This document shows, in pieces, positions 1-9,799 of a stretch of 64,000 nt of DNA. The notes below the pieces were generated by a model. The model was given only the letters and a program-made list of their open reading frames with translations, did no database searches and was not told where the DNA came from. Both the position numbers and the translations under genes were made by a program. The number at the start of each line of letters is the position of its first letter. The first letter of the stretch is position 1. Source of the stretch: Pseudomonas fulva (GTDB lineage: Bacteria; Pseudomonadota; Gammaproteobacteria; Pseudomonadales; Pseudomonadaceae); the NCBI RefSeq assembly GCF_015680705.1, contig NZ_JADNYP010000012.1, positions 62,001 to 126,000 of the forward strand. The letters run 5' to 3'.

Positions 1-2
1 GC

Positions 3-572
3 GTGCGCAAACTCGCGGTGGTAATGGCAATGCTGGTTCTGGCTGGCTGTGACAATGAAGTCGAAGGTGTACACAAGCAGGTCGCGCAAAACCTGCGCAA
101 TCCCGAGACCGCCAAGTTCGCCAACGTGCGGATTTCTCCCGAGGGCACAATCTGCGGCCAGTTCCGGGGCAAGGACGATGCCGGCCAGTACGAGGCGTAC
201 CGCAGCTATGTCGCCATCAGGCAGGGTGCGCAGTACCGCATCATCGTCGATACCACCGGCGACAATCTGGAGATCCGCGAGGTCTGCGGCGGGGCCGCGT
301 TGCAGCGCCGGGCCGAAGCGCTAGCCGACCAGCCGGCGCCGCAAGGCTGGGATGTCGAGATCATCCAGGGTGCCAACATGGGCGCCCTCACCGACATGAC
401 TGCCCGCCTGCTCGAGAAGGGCATTCCTTCGTCCGTCGAGTATCGCGAAGGCCGGCCGATAGTGTTGATGGGGCCGTTCCCGAGCAAGGCCGAGGCCGAG
501 GCGCGCAGGGCCGACGTCATGGCTCGCCTTGGAACCGACTCGATCGTCATCCAGCACGGCGCAACACGCTGA
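3..572 (+). CDS. SPOR-domain lipoprotein
   Basis: A 189-residue protein beginning with GTG at the window edge; an earlier start outside the window cannot be excluded. It has a short hydrophobic leader ending in a lipobox (LAGC, Cys16), so it should be lipid-anchored in the envelope. The C-terminal 75 residues resemble a SPOR fold (YREGRPIVLMGPFPSKAEAE followed by an alanine-rich helix), a module that in other proteins binds denuded peptidoglycan at septa. The central segment is not recognised. The role is inferred only as envelope or cell-wall associated. Confidence 0.75.
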   Translation: MRKLAVVMAMLVLAGCDNEVEGVHKQVAQNLRNPETAKFANVRISPEGTICGQFRGKDDAGQYEAYRSYVAIRQGAQYRIIVDTTGDNLEIREVCGGAALQRRAEALADQPAPQGWDVEIIQGANMGALTDMTARLLEKGIPSSVEYREGRPIVLMGPFPSKAEAEARRADVMARLGTDSIVIQHGATR

Positions 573-648
573 AAACGCTGACAAGGCATGGTAAAACTCC
601 TGCGCTCCCGGCTATGCTTGGGTTGGCAAGGCTGAGCAGGAGGGCCGC

Positions 649-1074
649 ATGTCTACGTTGGAAAGGGCGATCGCAGTAGCGGCCCGTGCCCATGAGGGGC
701 AGTACGACAAGGGTGGTTCGTCCTATATCCTTCATCCGCTACGGGTGATGATGCGGGTGTCCACCCAGGAAGAGCGGATCGTCGCGGTCCTGCATGATGT
801 CCTGGAGGACACCTCCATCACCCTGGCGGATCTGGCGCGTCAGGGTTTTCCCTTGAAGATTCTGGCTGCGCTTCTGGCGTTGAGCCGTCGTCGTGATGAA
901 AGCTATGTGGATTTCGTCGTGCGGGTGGGCAGCGATCCGCTGGCGCGCGTGGTCAAGCTGGCCGATCTTGCCGATAACAGCGACCTGTCTCGCATCCCCT
1001 ATCCCGGGCCTGCCGACATGGCCAGGCTGGCGCGCTACAGCGAGGCCAGCGCCTATCTGCAGGCGCTGGCCTGA
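649..1074 (+). CDS. small HD-domain phosphohydrolase (RelA/SpoT hydrolase-like)
   Basis: A 141-residue protein with the HD-type metal-dependent hydrolase core. It carries an early AHEGQYDKGG motif, HPLRVM, and the signature HDVLEDT around residues 48-54, followed by a conserved VKLADLADN segment. The arrangement matches the hydrolase half of SpoT and the stand-alone (p)ppGpp hydrolases of the MESH1 type, but without a synthetase, TGS or ACT domain. The substrate is inferred as a nucleotide, possibly (p)ppGpp. A good SD (GCAGGAGGG) precedes the ATG. It converges with the endonuclease gene, ending 3 bp from it. Confidence 0.85.
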   Translation: MSTLERAIAVAARAHEGQYDKGGSSYILHPLRVMMRVSTQEERIVAVLHDVLEDTSITLADLARQGFPLKILAALLALSRRRDESYVDFVVRVGSDPLARVVKLADLADNSDLSRIPYPGPADMARLARYSEASAYLQALA

Positions 1075-1077
1075 GCT

Positions 1078-1770
1078 TCAGCCGCAGGCCTTGAGGTCGA
1101 CCGGGCCGACGAAGTCGTTGCCATGGCCCATCAGGCACGCGACCCTTTGGTTGCGTTGCCGTTCCCAGGGCTGGACCGGATAGGTCCTGTTCCACGCTTC
1201 GAACAACTGGCGATCTTGCCTGGACAGGCGCAGGTCGTAGCGCTTGCTCATGTAGAAATAGGTTCGCGCGATCATGCCGCGAATCGACGGGCGCGGCATG
1301 ACCCTGCGTGCCTTGAAGTCGACCTGGGTCAGGCAGCTACCGTATTGCCCGCGCTGCTCGGGCAGCCAGCCGAAGCTGTAGTTGCTGCGATCGCCGTTGA
1401 CCTCGCCGATGCTTGGTACCAGGTTGTGCAGGTCGGCTTCGGCGCGTTCGAACACCTTGTCGTTGCGCGCGCAATTCTTGCGTCCGCCGTGTTGCCAGCA
1501 TTGGCGCTGGTGGCCGATCTCCCAGGCCGAGACGATATGTTCCCACTCGATGCGCGACGCGCGCTGGGCATTCTTGCGCGGTACATAGCCGCAAGCCTTC
1601 AGGTCGATCCGGTTACCCTGATACTTGCAGCCACAGTAGAACTCGGTGGACTGAGGTGCGTACAGCTTCCAGGCGACTTTCTTCGCTTCCTGAAAGGTCC
1701 GTGGCGCCTGCGCGTTGGCCAGGCTGGCGACCAGCGACAGGCATACAGCGGTCAAAAACGGAGCTCTCAT
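1078..1770 (-). CDS. endA: endonuclease I family periplasmic/secreted nuclease
   Basis: A 230-residue protein with a signal peptide (cleavage likely after ANA, residue 20). The mature protein has the endonuclease I pattern: paired cysteines (FYCGCKY, KACGY), the metal-binding IEWEHIVSAWEIG segment around residues 73-85, and LHNLVPSIGEVNGDRSNY. Family members are beta-beta-alpha-metal nucleases that cut double-stranded DNA non-specifically outside the cytoplasm. It starts 6 bp after the stop of the DUF1654 gene with no terminator between, so the two are probably co-transcribed from the promoter overlapping a LexA box at 2039-2054. Damage-inducible expression is therefore inferred. Confidence 0.9.
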   Translation of the reverse strand: MRAPFLTAVCLSLVASLANAQAPRTFQEAKKVAWKLYAPQSTEFYCGCKYQGNRIDLKACGYVPRKNAQRASRIEWEHIVSAWEIGHQRQCWQHGGRKNCARNDKVFERAEADLHNLVPSIGEVNGDRSNYSFGWLPEQRGQYGSCLTQVDFKARRVMPRPSIRGMIARTYFYMSKRYDLRLSRQDRQLFEAWNRTYPVQPWERQRNQRVACLMGHGNDFVGPVDLKACG

Positions 1771-1776
1771 GTGCGA

Positions 1777-2019
1777 TCAGTCTTCCTTCGTCACGGTCCA
1801 GAACAGCTGCACGCCACCGTCATCACGATGGGCGATGGTCACGTTGTCGTTCTCGGCGATTTCGGCGAGCAACGTTTCCCAGTCATTCGGGCATTCATGC
1901 TCCAGGCGATGGATCAACACCGCGCGGCTGCGTTGGGCGGCAGGGCTGTTGATGATCTTCTGGATGCGCGTGCCCAGTTGGCCATAGCTGGCTGGGGTGT
2001 CTTCGGCAGAGGTGGCCAT
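1777..2019 (-). CDS. DUF1654 family protein (chromosomal copy)
   Basis: An 80-residue protein. The ATG at 2019 was chosen because AAGGACAAG sits just before it, while an upstream extension would run through the promoter. The core (LGTRIQKIIN...HRLE...W..L...I..........V.L.W) is clearly homologous to the prophage protein at 28005-28322; both share RI-x3-IN-x-P-x-AQ and IHRL. The function of DUF1654 is not known to me. The gene is first in a two-gene unit with the endonuclease, and its promoter overlaps a LexA-type palindrome. Confidence 0.85.
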   Translation of the reverse strand: MATSAEDTPASYGQLGTRIQKIINSPAAQRSRAVLIHRLEHECPNDWETLLAEIAENDNVTIAHRDDGGVQLFWTVTKED

Positions 2020-2038
2020 AGGCTTGTCCTTGGGTTGG

Positions 2039-2079
2039 CTGTATGTGCGTACAGTATTTGACTGTAGGCCATTTCGCAA
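2039..2079 (-). promoter_or_regulatory. promoter with embedded LexA box, DUF1654-endA unit
   Basis: The palindrome CTGTATGTGCGTACAG (2039-2054) fits CTGT-N8-ACAG, the gammaproteobacterial LexA operator. On the minus strand a -35 TTGCGA (2079-2074), a 17-nt spacer and a -10 TACTGT (2056-2051) can be read. The -10 lies inside the LexA box, and the start codon follows about 20 bp downstream. LexA binding would block the promoter, so SOS induction is the expected regulation. Confidence 0.8.
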
Positions 2080-2139
2080 CCATGTGTAAGGCAAGCAATA
2101 CGGGGGGGCGCTGCAAGCGTGGTCTGGCGGGGTGGAGGA

Positions 2140-2163
2140 GGTTGGAGCCGGCAGGCTCCAACC
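2140..2163. terminator. 10-bp hairpin between ansB and DUF1654
   Basis: Perfect inverted repeat GGTTGGAGCC / GGCTCCAACC with a 4-nt loop, 13 bp after the ansB stop on the minus strand. There is no U-tract, so it may be a mRNA 3'-end or processing structure rather than a classical intrinsic terminator. Confidence 0.45.
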
Positions 2164-2175
2164 GTTCCGGCGAGC

Positions 2176-3396
<1,221 letters not shown>

Positions 3397-3561
3397 CTAC
3401 AAGCCCGCTCGCTCTTCGACGGCTTCGTTCGGGACTCCGAACAAGACTAGGAAATCCTGTTCGGTTTGGCGGTATTTATTTTCAACGGCTCGACCATGCT
3501 CTAGAAAGAGGCATTGACGGGCGCCAGCGTCGCCGATGGCGTGCGCAGGTAGCGCACCTGG

Positions 3562-3753
3562 TCATGCAGATGTCACCGGGGCGTAACGCTCCAGTACCTG
3601 ATCGACGAAGCCGCGCGCTGCCTCGCCGCCAAGCTCGCGAACCAGCAGGTCCACGGCAATCAGCAACAGTTCCTCCGCGCTTCCCGGGCTGTAGGCGCTC
3701 TGGCCCTCGGCCCACTTGACCTTGATATCGGCATCGATGCTGTGGCGGCTCAT
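3562..3753 (-). CDS. small conserved Pseudomonas hypothetical protein
   Basis: A 63-residue acidic protein starting MSRHSIDADI; the ATG at 3753 excludes an unconvincing N-terminal extension. It has no signal peptide or membrane segment. The sequence is mostly helical (AEELLLIAVDLLVREL...ARGFVDQVLERY). No function is recognised. It is monocistronic, between ansB and the I78-type lipoprotein. Confidence 0.6.
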   Translation of the reverse strand: MSRHSIDADIKVKWAEGQSAYSPGSAEELLLIAVDLLVRELGGEAARGFVDQVLERYAPVTSA

Positions 3754-4029
3754 AGGAAATTCTCTACTACGTATGGAGTCGAAGGCCTGGCCTGCTAACC
3801 CAGACCAATCGGGCTGTGCTCCGCTTCGGACGTCGGATCGACGCCATGCGTCACGCGACCAGAGCCAGACCTGGCCTGGCACGCCGGGTTATCCATCGTG
3901 CGAAGCAAAATCCAGTCACGATTGCGGTTCGCCAGCGCCTCGGGATTTAAGGCACACTCGTCCAGTTTTGCAACAAACTCTTGATGGCATTGTCGCACTA
4001 GTCAGTTCCCGTGATCGATAGGAGGATCC

Positions 4030-4353
4030 ATGTTCCGTACCCGTGCTTCCCTGGCGACGTTGCTGGTGGCCGCAGTCCTGGCAGGTTGCAGCACTGGCGG
4101 TGCGCCCAAGGCTGGCGCCCATGCGCCTGTCACCACGGCTGCCAACGATGGGCGCTGCTCGGCCAGTGGCGCCGAATTCGCCCTTGGCAAGCCTGCCAGT
4201 GCCGAGTTGCTGGAACGGGCACGCCAGGCCAGTGGGGCGCAGTACGCCCGGATCCTCAAGCCGCATGACATGGTGACCTTGGAGTATCGCTCCGAGCGGT
4301 TGAACCTGAACGTGGACGAACGGGGCGTGGTAAGCCGCGTCAATTGCGGGTAG
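4030..4353 (+). CDS. lipoprotein, peptidase inhibitor I78-like
   Basis: A 107-residue lipoprotein with lipobox LAGC (Cys20) and strong SD (AGGAGG) before the ATG. The mature part carries the small I78-like fold pattern: a Cys near its start (GRCSA), a middle GAQYARILKPHDMVTLEYRSERLN and the ending VDERGVVSRVNCG. Such proteins inhibit serine proteases in fungi; in pseudomonads they are abundant envelope lipoproteins of uncertain target. Protease inhibition here is family-based inference. Confidence 0.8.
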   Translation: MFRTRASLATLLVAAVLAGCSTGGAPKAGAHAPVTTAANDGRCSASGAEFALGKPASAELLERARQASGAQYARILKPHDMVTLEYRSERLNLNVDERGVVSRVNCG

Positions 4354-4473
4354 GTGGCCTGGCCGGGAGGCGGTCATTTCCATGGCTGCCCTGGTGTCTG
4401 TTGCGGGCAGGGCGTTCGGCGTTCTGTCAGCAGGTCGCGAACCATCCGGTCGAGCTGGTACATTCCAGCCATG

Positions 4474-4498
4474 AAAAAACCCGCCATGAAGGCGGGTT
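4474..4498 (-). terminator. intrinsic terminator of the cold-shock gene
   Basis: On the minus strand AACCCGCC-TTCAT-GGCGGGTT is followed by a T run, 24 bp after the cold-shock stop codon. This is a classical rho-independent terminator. Confidence 0.9.
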
Positions 4499-4521
4499 CT
4501 TTCTGCAGCGGGGAAGCCGAA

Positions 4522-4734
4522 TTACTCCGGACGAACCTGTGCAGCCTGCATGCCCTTCTGGCCACGTTCGGCAACGAACGAGACGGTCTGGCCTTCCTTC
4601 AGGCTCTTGAAGCCGTCGCTTTCGATGGCCTTGAAGTGTACGAACAGGTCGTCGCCGCCGCCTTGTGGGGTGATGAAGCCGTAGCCTTTTTCATCATTGA
4701 ACCATTTGACGGTGCCGTTTTGGCGATTGGACAT
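4522..4734 (-). CDS. CspA-family cold-shock protein
   Basis: A 70-residue OB-fold nucleic-acid-binding protein. RNP1 (KGYGFITP) and RNP2 (LFVHFKAI) are intact, and the start [12 protein letters not shown] is the normal family start. Acts as an RNA chaperone or transcription antiterminator in the cytoplasm. The region from 4735 to about 4890 gives room for the long structured 5' UTR typical of cold-regulated csp genes. No CspD-type C-terminal extension is present. Which of the several Pseudomonas paralogues it is cannot be told from the sequence alone. Confidence 0.93.
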   Translation of the reverse strand: MSNRQNGTVKWFNDEKGYGFITPQGGGDDLFVHFKAIESDGFKSLKEGQTVSFVAERGQKGMQAAQVRPE

Positions 4735-4896
4735 TGGGTGAATCTCCGGAAACTTGAAATTTTTCAGTAGTGCGATGTGGCCGAGGCTACAGGGTGCACG
4801 GACAACATCATAGTCTAATTCTGAGTGTCTAGCGCCAATTACCTCGCACAAATATGATCCAGCGCAATTTCGCCCCAGATTCATGTGTCGAGATGA

Positions 4897-5202
4897 TCAG
4901 CGCTTGGGTGCGCACGCCTGTTTGACAACGTTCTGCGCGCGCTGCATCAGCTTGGCGTCAACGCCATCCTTGCTGTCGAGTTGCTCGATCTCCTTGGTGG
5001 TGAAATTCTTTTCGATGGCATTGGCGCCGCACTCGCAGTGCTGCTTGGCCGCGCTGGCATCGATACCCTGTCCGCTCGCTACCTGGACGCACTGGGCCAT
5101 GTAGCCGTCTTTCTTGCCGGCTGGCCACGCCTCGGCGTTCGCCGCCAGTGGCAGCAGCAAGGCACCTGCCGCGCTCAGGGCCAGAAGAGACTGAAGTCGC
5201 AT
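4897..5202 (-). CDS. small periplasmic cysteine-containing protein
   Basis: A 101-residue protein with a clear signal peptide (cleavage after ANA, about residue 23). The mature part is about 78 residues with four cysteines (CVQV, CECG and QACAP), which fits disulfides in the periplasm. No enzyme motif is recognised. It has its own promoter region downstream of thrS's divergent leader and ends before the cold-shock leader. Confidence 0.7.
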   Translation of the reverse strand: MRLQSLLALSAAGALLLPLAANAEAWPAGKKDGYMAQCVQVASGQGIDASAAKQHCECGANAIEKNFTTKEIEQLDSKDGVDAKLMQRAQNVVKQACAPKR

Positions 5203-5528
5203 AACCGATAACTCCTTGGGTAAGGTCTCATAAAGAGTAGGACGCTTCCGGTAATGTGACGAAGAATTTTCCTTACAAGTTCACCGTAATCCGACATTTC
5301 CAAAATTTTCTCCGTTGGCGACCAGTCGCGTGCTAGCATGGCCGGCTTGCAGCGGACCGCTTGCGTCGCTGTTCATCTTCCAGTCACTCTGGTTCGACCC
5401 TGGCAGGCCGAAAGGCTTCTGCCACTGTGAGGCAGGCTTTCCCGATGGAAAGGCAGGGCGGATCTTGTACTGGCTCATCCCAACCCACGTGACCTTTGGT
5501 AGGGGTCACCACTAGGAGAGGAGGCGCC
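5203..5528. other. intergenic region upstream of thrS
   Basis: A stretch of 326 bp between divergent genes. It must hold the minus-strand promoter for the periplasmic protein and the plus-strand promoter and leader of thrS. The last 15 bp contain the thrS SD (AGGAGAGG, 5514-5521). No convincing gene, and no threonyl-tRNA-like leader structure that I could identify by eye. Confidence 0.5.
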
Positions 5529-7451
5529 ATGCCCATAATCACTCTTCCCGATGGCAGTCAGCGGACCTTCGAACAGGCCGTCAGCGTTGCCCAAGTCGCC
5601 GCGTCGATCGGCGCTGGCCTGGCCAAGGCCACCGTCGCCGGCAAGGTCGATGGCAAGCTGGTCGACGCCTGCGACCTGATCGACCATGACGCCACGCTGC
5701 AGATCATCACCGCGAAGGACCAGGAGGGGCTGGAAATCATCCGTCACTCGTGCGCCCACCTGATCGGCCATGCGGTCAAGCAGCTCTATCCGACCGCCAA
5801 GATGGTGATCGGCCCGGTGATCGACGAAGGCTTCTATTACGATATCGCCTACGAGCGCCCGTTCACCCCTGAAGACCTGGCCGCCATCGAAGCACGCATG
5901 CGCCAGCTGATCGACACCGACTACGATGTGATCAAGAAGATGACGCCCCGCGCCGAGGTCATCGATGTGTTCGCCAGCCGTGGCGAAGAATACAAGCTGC
6001 GCCTGATCGAGGACATGCCGGGGGAGCAGGCCATGGGCCTGTACTACCACGAGGAATACGTCGACATGTGCCGCGGTCCGCACGTGCCCAACACGCGTTT
6101 CCTCAAGGCCTTCAAGCTCACCAAGCTATCTGGCGCCTACTGGCGCGGCGACGCCAAGAACGAGCAGCTGCAGCGCATCTACGGCACCGCCTGGGCTGAC
6201 AAGAAGCAGCTGGCAGCCTACATCCAGCGCATCGAGGAAGCCGAAAAGCGCGACCACCGCAAGATCGGCAAGCAGCTCGACCTGTTCCACCTGCAGGAAG
6301 AAGCTCCTGGCATGGTGTTCTGGCATGCCGCCGGCTGGACCGTCTACCAGGTGCTCGAGCAGTACATGCGCCAGGTCCAACGCGAGAATGGCTACCTCGA
6401 GATCAAGACCCCGCAAGTGGTCGATCGGGTGCTGTGGGAGCGTTCCGGGCACTGGTCCAACTATGCCGAGAACATGTTCACCACCTCCTCGGAAAGTCGC
6501 GATTTCGCGGTCAAGCCGATGAACTGCCCGTGCCATGTACAGGTATTCAACCAGGGCCTGAAGTCCTACCGTGACCTGCCGCTGCGCCTGGCCGAATTTG
6601 GTGCCTGCCACCGCAACGAGCCTTCGGGTGCCTTGCACGGGATCATGCGCGTGCGTGGCTTCACCCAGGACGATGCGCACATCTTCTGCACCGAGGAACA
6701 GGTCAAGAAAGAGGCGGCCGACTTCATCCGCCTGACCCTGGACGTCTACAAGGACTTCGGCTTCACCGACGTGGCCATGAAGCTGTCCACTCGTCCGGCC
6801 AAGCGGGTCGGCTCCGAAGAGTTGTGGGATCGGGCCGAGGGCGCCCTGGCCGATGCGCTGAACGAGTCGGGCCTGGAGTGGGAATACCAGCCGGGCGAGG
6901 GCGCGTTCTACGGTCCGAAGATCGAGTTCACCTTGCGTGACTGCCTCGGCCGCAACTGGCAGTGCGGTACCCTGCAGTACGACCCGAACCTGCCCGAGCG
7001 GCTCGACGCCAGCTACATTGCCGAAGACAACAACCGTCGTCGCCCGGTGATGCTGCATCGCGCCATCCTCGGTTCGTTCGAACGCTTCATCGGCATGCTG
7101 ATCGAACACTACGCCGGCGTCTTCCCGGCTTGGCTGGCACCGACCCAGGCGGTGATCATGAACATCACCGACAAACAGGCCGATTTTGCCCTTGACGTGG
7201 AAAAAACCCTGAATTCCAGCGGTTTCCGTGCCAAGTCCGACTTGAGAAATGAGAAGATCGGCTTTAAAATCCGCGAGCATACCTTGCTCAAGGTCCCGTA
7301 CCTTTTGGTTATAGGGGACCGTGAGGTCGAAACGCAAACCGTCGCTGTGCGTACTCGCGAAGGCGCAGACCTGGGCTCCATGCCCGTCGCCCAGTTCGCC
7401 GAGCATCTTGCGCATGCGGTTTCCCGGCGTGGTCGCCAAGAATTGGAGTAA
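5529..7451 (+). CDS. thrS: threonyl-tRNA synthetase
   Basis: Charges tRNA-Thr. It has 640 residues, the normal length, with the ATG at 5529 supported by AGGAGAGG and by the family start [10 protein letters not shown]. Domains in order: TGS (1-61), the editing domain with the [10 protein letters not shown] zinc/editing motif (about 73-82), a class II catalytic core with motif 2 ([20 protein letters not shown]) and motif 3 ([13 protein letters not shown]), and the anticodon-binding domain. First gene of the infC-rpmI-rplT-pheST-ihfA cluster; its TAA overlaps the ATG of infC. Confidence 0.98.
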   Translation: MPIITLPDGSQRTFEQAVSVAQVAASIGAGLAKATVAGKVDGKLVDACDLIDHDATLQIITAKDQEGLEIIRHSCAHLIGHAVKQLYPTAKMVIGPVIDEGFYYDIAYERPFTPEDLAAIEARMRQLIDTDYDVIKKMTPRAEVIDVFASRGEEYKLRLIEDMPGEQAMGLYYHEEYVDMCRGPHVPNTRFLKAFKLTKLSGAYWRGDAKNEQLQRIYGTAWADKKQLAAYIQRIEEAEKRDHRKIGKQLDLFHLQEEAPGMVFWHAAGWTVYQVLEQYMRQVQRENGYLEIKTPQVVDRVLWERSGHWSNYAENMFTTSSESRDFAVKPMNCPCHVQVFNQGLKSYRDLPLRLAEFGACHRNEPSGALHGIMRVRGFTQDDAHIFCTEEQVKKEAADFIRLTLDVYKDFGFTDVAMKLSTRPAKRVGSEELWDRAEGALADALNESGLEWEYQPGEGAFYGPKIEFTLRDCLGRNWQCGTLQYDPNLPERLDASYIAEDNNRRRPVMLHRAILGSFERFIGMLIEHYAGVFPAWLAPTQAVIMNITDKQADFALDVEKTLNSSGFRAKSDLRNEKIGFKIREHTLLKVPYLLVIGDREVETQTVAVRTREGADLGSMPVAQFAEHLAHAVSRRGRQELE

Positions 7452-8002
7452 TGACTATTAAGCGTGATATGAGAAACGATAAACGAACTGCCCCGAAGGC
7501 CCCGATCAACGAGAATATCTCGGCCCGCGAGGTTCGGTTAATTGGTGTCGGCGGCGAGCAGATTGGCATCGTCTCGATCGATGAAGCGCTTCGTATCGCT
7601 GAAGAAGCGAAGCTGGATCTGGTGGAAATCTCTGCAGACGCGCAACCGCCTGTCTGCAAGGTCATGGACTACGGCAAGCACCTCTTCGAGAAGAAGAAGC
7701 AGGCCAACGAAGCCAAGAAGAACCAGAAGCAGATCCAGATCAAGGAAATCAAGTTTCGTCCAGGGACGGAGGAAGGGGATTACCAGGTAAAACTACGCAA
7801 CCTGGTACGTTTCCTTAGTGATGGGGACAAGGCCAAGATCTCTCTGAGGTTCCGTGGTCGTGAGATGGCCCACCAGGAGCTGGGGATGGAGCTGTTGAAG
7901 CGGGTCGAAGCCGACCTCGTCGAATACGGCACCGTCGAGCAGCATCCGAAGATGGAAGGACGCCAGCTTATGATGGTCATCGCCCCCAAAAAGAAAAAAT
8001 AA
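7451..8002 (+). CDS. infC: translation initiation factor IF-3
   Basis: Binds the 30S subunit and enforces start-codon selection. 183 residues if the ATG at 7451 is used. The SD GGAG (7445-7448) is only 2 nt from that ATG but 8 nt from an in-frame ATT at 7457, which matches the rare AUU start used for autoregulation in E. coli infC. I suspect ATT is the real start (181 residues). The sequence has the family's [20 protein letters not shown] and REMAHQELG segments and the basic PKKKK tail. It is translationally coupled to thrS. Confidence 0.95.
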   Translation: MTIKRDMRNDKRTAPKAPINENISAREVRLIGVGGEQIGIVSIDEALRIAEEAKLDLVEISADAQPPVCKVMDYGKHLFEKKKQANEAKKNQKQIQIKEIKFRPGTEEGDYQVKLRNLVRFLSDGDKAKISLRFRGREMAHQELGMELLKRVEADLVEYGTVEQHPKMEGRQLMMVIAPKKKK

Positions 8003-8061
8003 CCACCAGGGCACGGCAGGCCTTGCGGTTATGTTTATCAACTCAATGCGGAGTTCCGAAC

Positions 8062-8256
8062 ATGCCAAAGATGAAAACCAAAAGCGGTGCAGCGAAGCGT
8101 TTCCTGAAAACCGCTTCCGGCTTCAAGCACAAGCACGCTTTCAAGAGCCACATCCTGACCAAAATGTCGACCAAGCGTAAGCGTCAACTGCGTGGTAGCA
8201 GCCTGCTGCACCCGTCCGACGTGGCAAAAGTCGAGCGCATGCTGCGCGTACGTTAA
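8062..8256 (+). CDS. rpmI: 50S ribosomal protein L35
   Basis: A 64-residue, very basic protein ([14 protein letters not shown] ... VERMLRVR) of standard L35 length. The ATG at 8062 follows a GGAG-like SD. Part of the infC-rpmI-rplT ribosomal unit, which in gammaproteobacteria is autoregulated by L20; I see the genes but cannot establish the regulatory pseudoknot by eye. Confidence 0.97.
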   Translation: MPKMKTKSGAAKRFLKTASGFKHKHAFKSHILTKMSTKRKRQLRGSSLLHPSDVAKVERMLRVR

Positions 8257-8284
8257 TTCTGGTCAACGATAGAGGAAGTTACTC

Positions 8285-8641
8285 ATGGCTCGTGTAAAGC
8301 GTGGCGTCATCGCTCGTAAGCGTCACAAGAAAATTCTGAAACTGGCTAAAGGCTACTACGGTGCACGCTCGCGCGTATTCCGCGTCGCCAAGCAGGCGGT
8401 CATCAAGGCAGGTCAATATGCCTACCGTGACCGTCGTCAGAAGAAGCGTCAGTTCCGCGCTCTGTGGATCGCTCGTATCAACGCCGGTGCCCGCACTAAC
8501 GGTCTGTCCTACAGCCGTCTGATTGCTGGTCTGAAAAAGGCGTCGATCGAAATCGACCGCAAGGTTCTGGCCGATCTGGCAGTGAACGAAAAAGCGGCGT
8601 TTGCTGCGATTGTCGAGAAAGCTAAAGCCGTCCTGGCTTAA
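8285..8641 (+). CDS. rplT: 50S ribosomal protein L20
   Basis: A 118-residue protein of normal length, beginning [16 protein letters not shown] with an SD (GAGGAAG) upstream. Early 50S assembly protein that binds 23S rRNA, and translational repressor of its own operon in E. coli. It lies 28 bp after rpmI and is followed by two hairpins before pheS. Confidence 0.98.
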   Translation: MARVKRGVIARKRHKKILKLAKGYYGARSRVFRVAKQAVIKAGQYAYRDRRQKKRQFRALWIARINAGARTNGLSYSRLIAGLKKASIEIDRKVLADLAVNEKAAFAAIVEKAKAVLA

Positions 8642-9766
<1,125 letters not shown>

Positions 9767-9799
9767 GCCCGTATCCGACGCACATTCCAGGAGAACAGC

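Noticed and set aside
4735..4884. 50-residue N-terminal extension of the cold-shock protein
   Set aside because: The family start MSNRQNG is unmistakable; the extension covers the expected long 5' UTR.
6126..7439. 437-codon antisense frame in thrS
   Set aside because: Shadow of the GC-rich thrS coding sequence.
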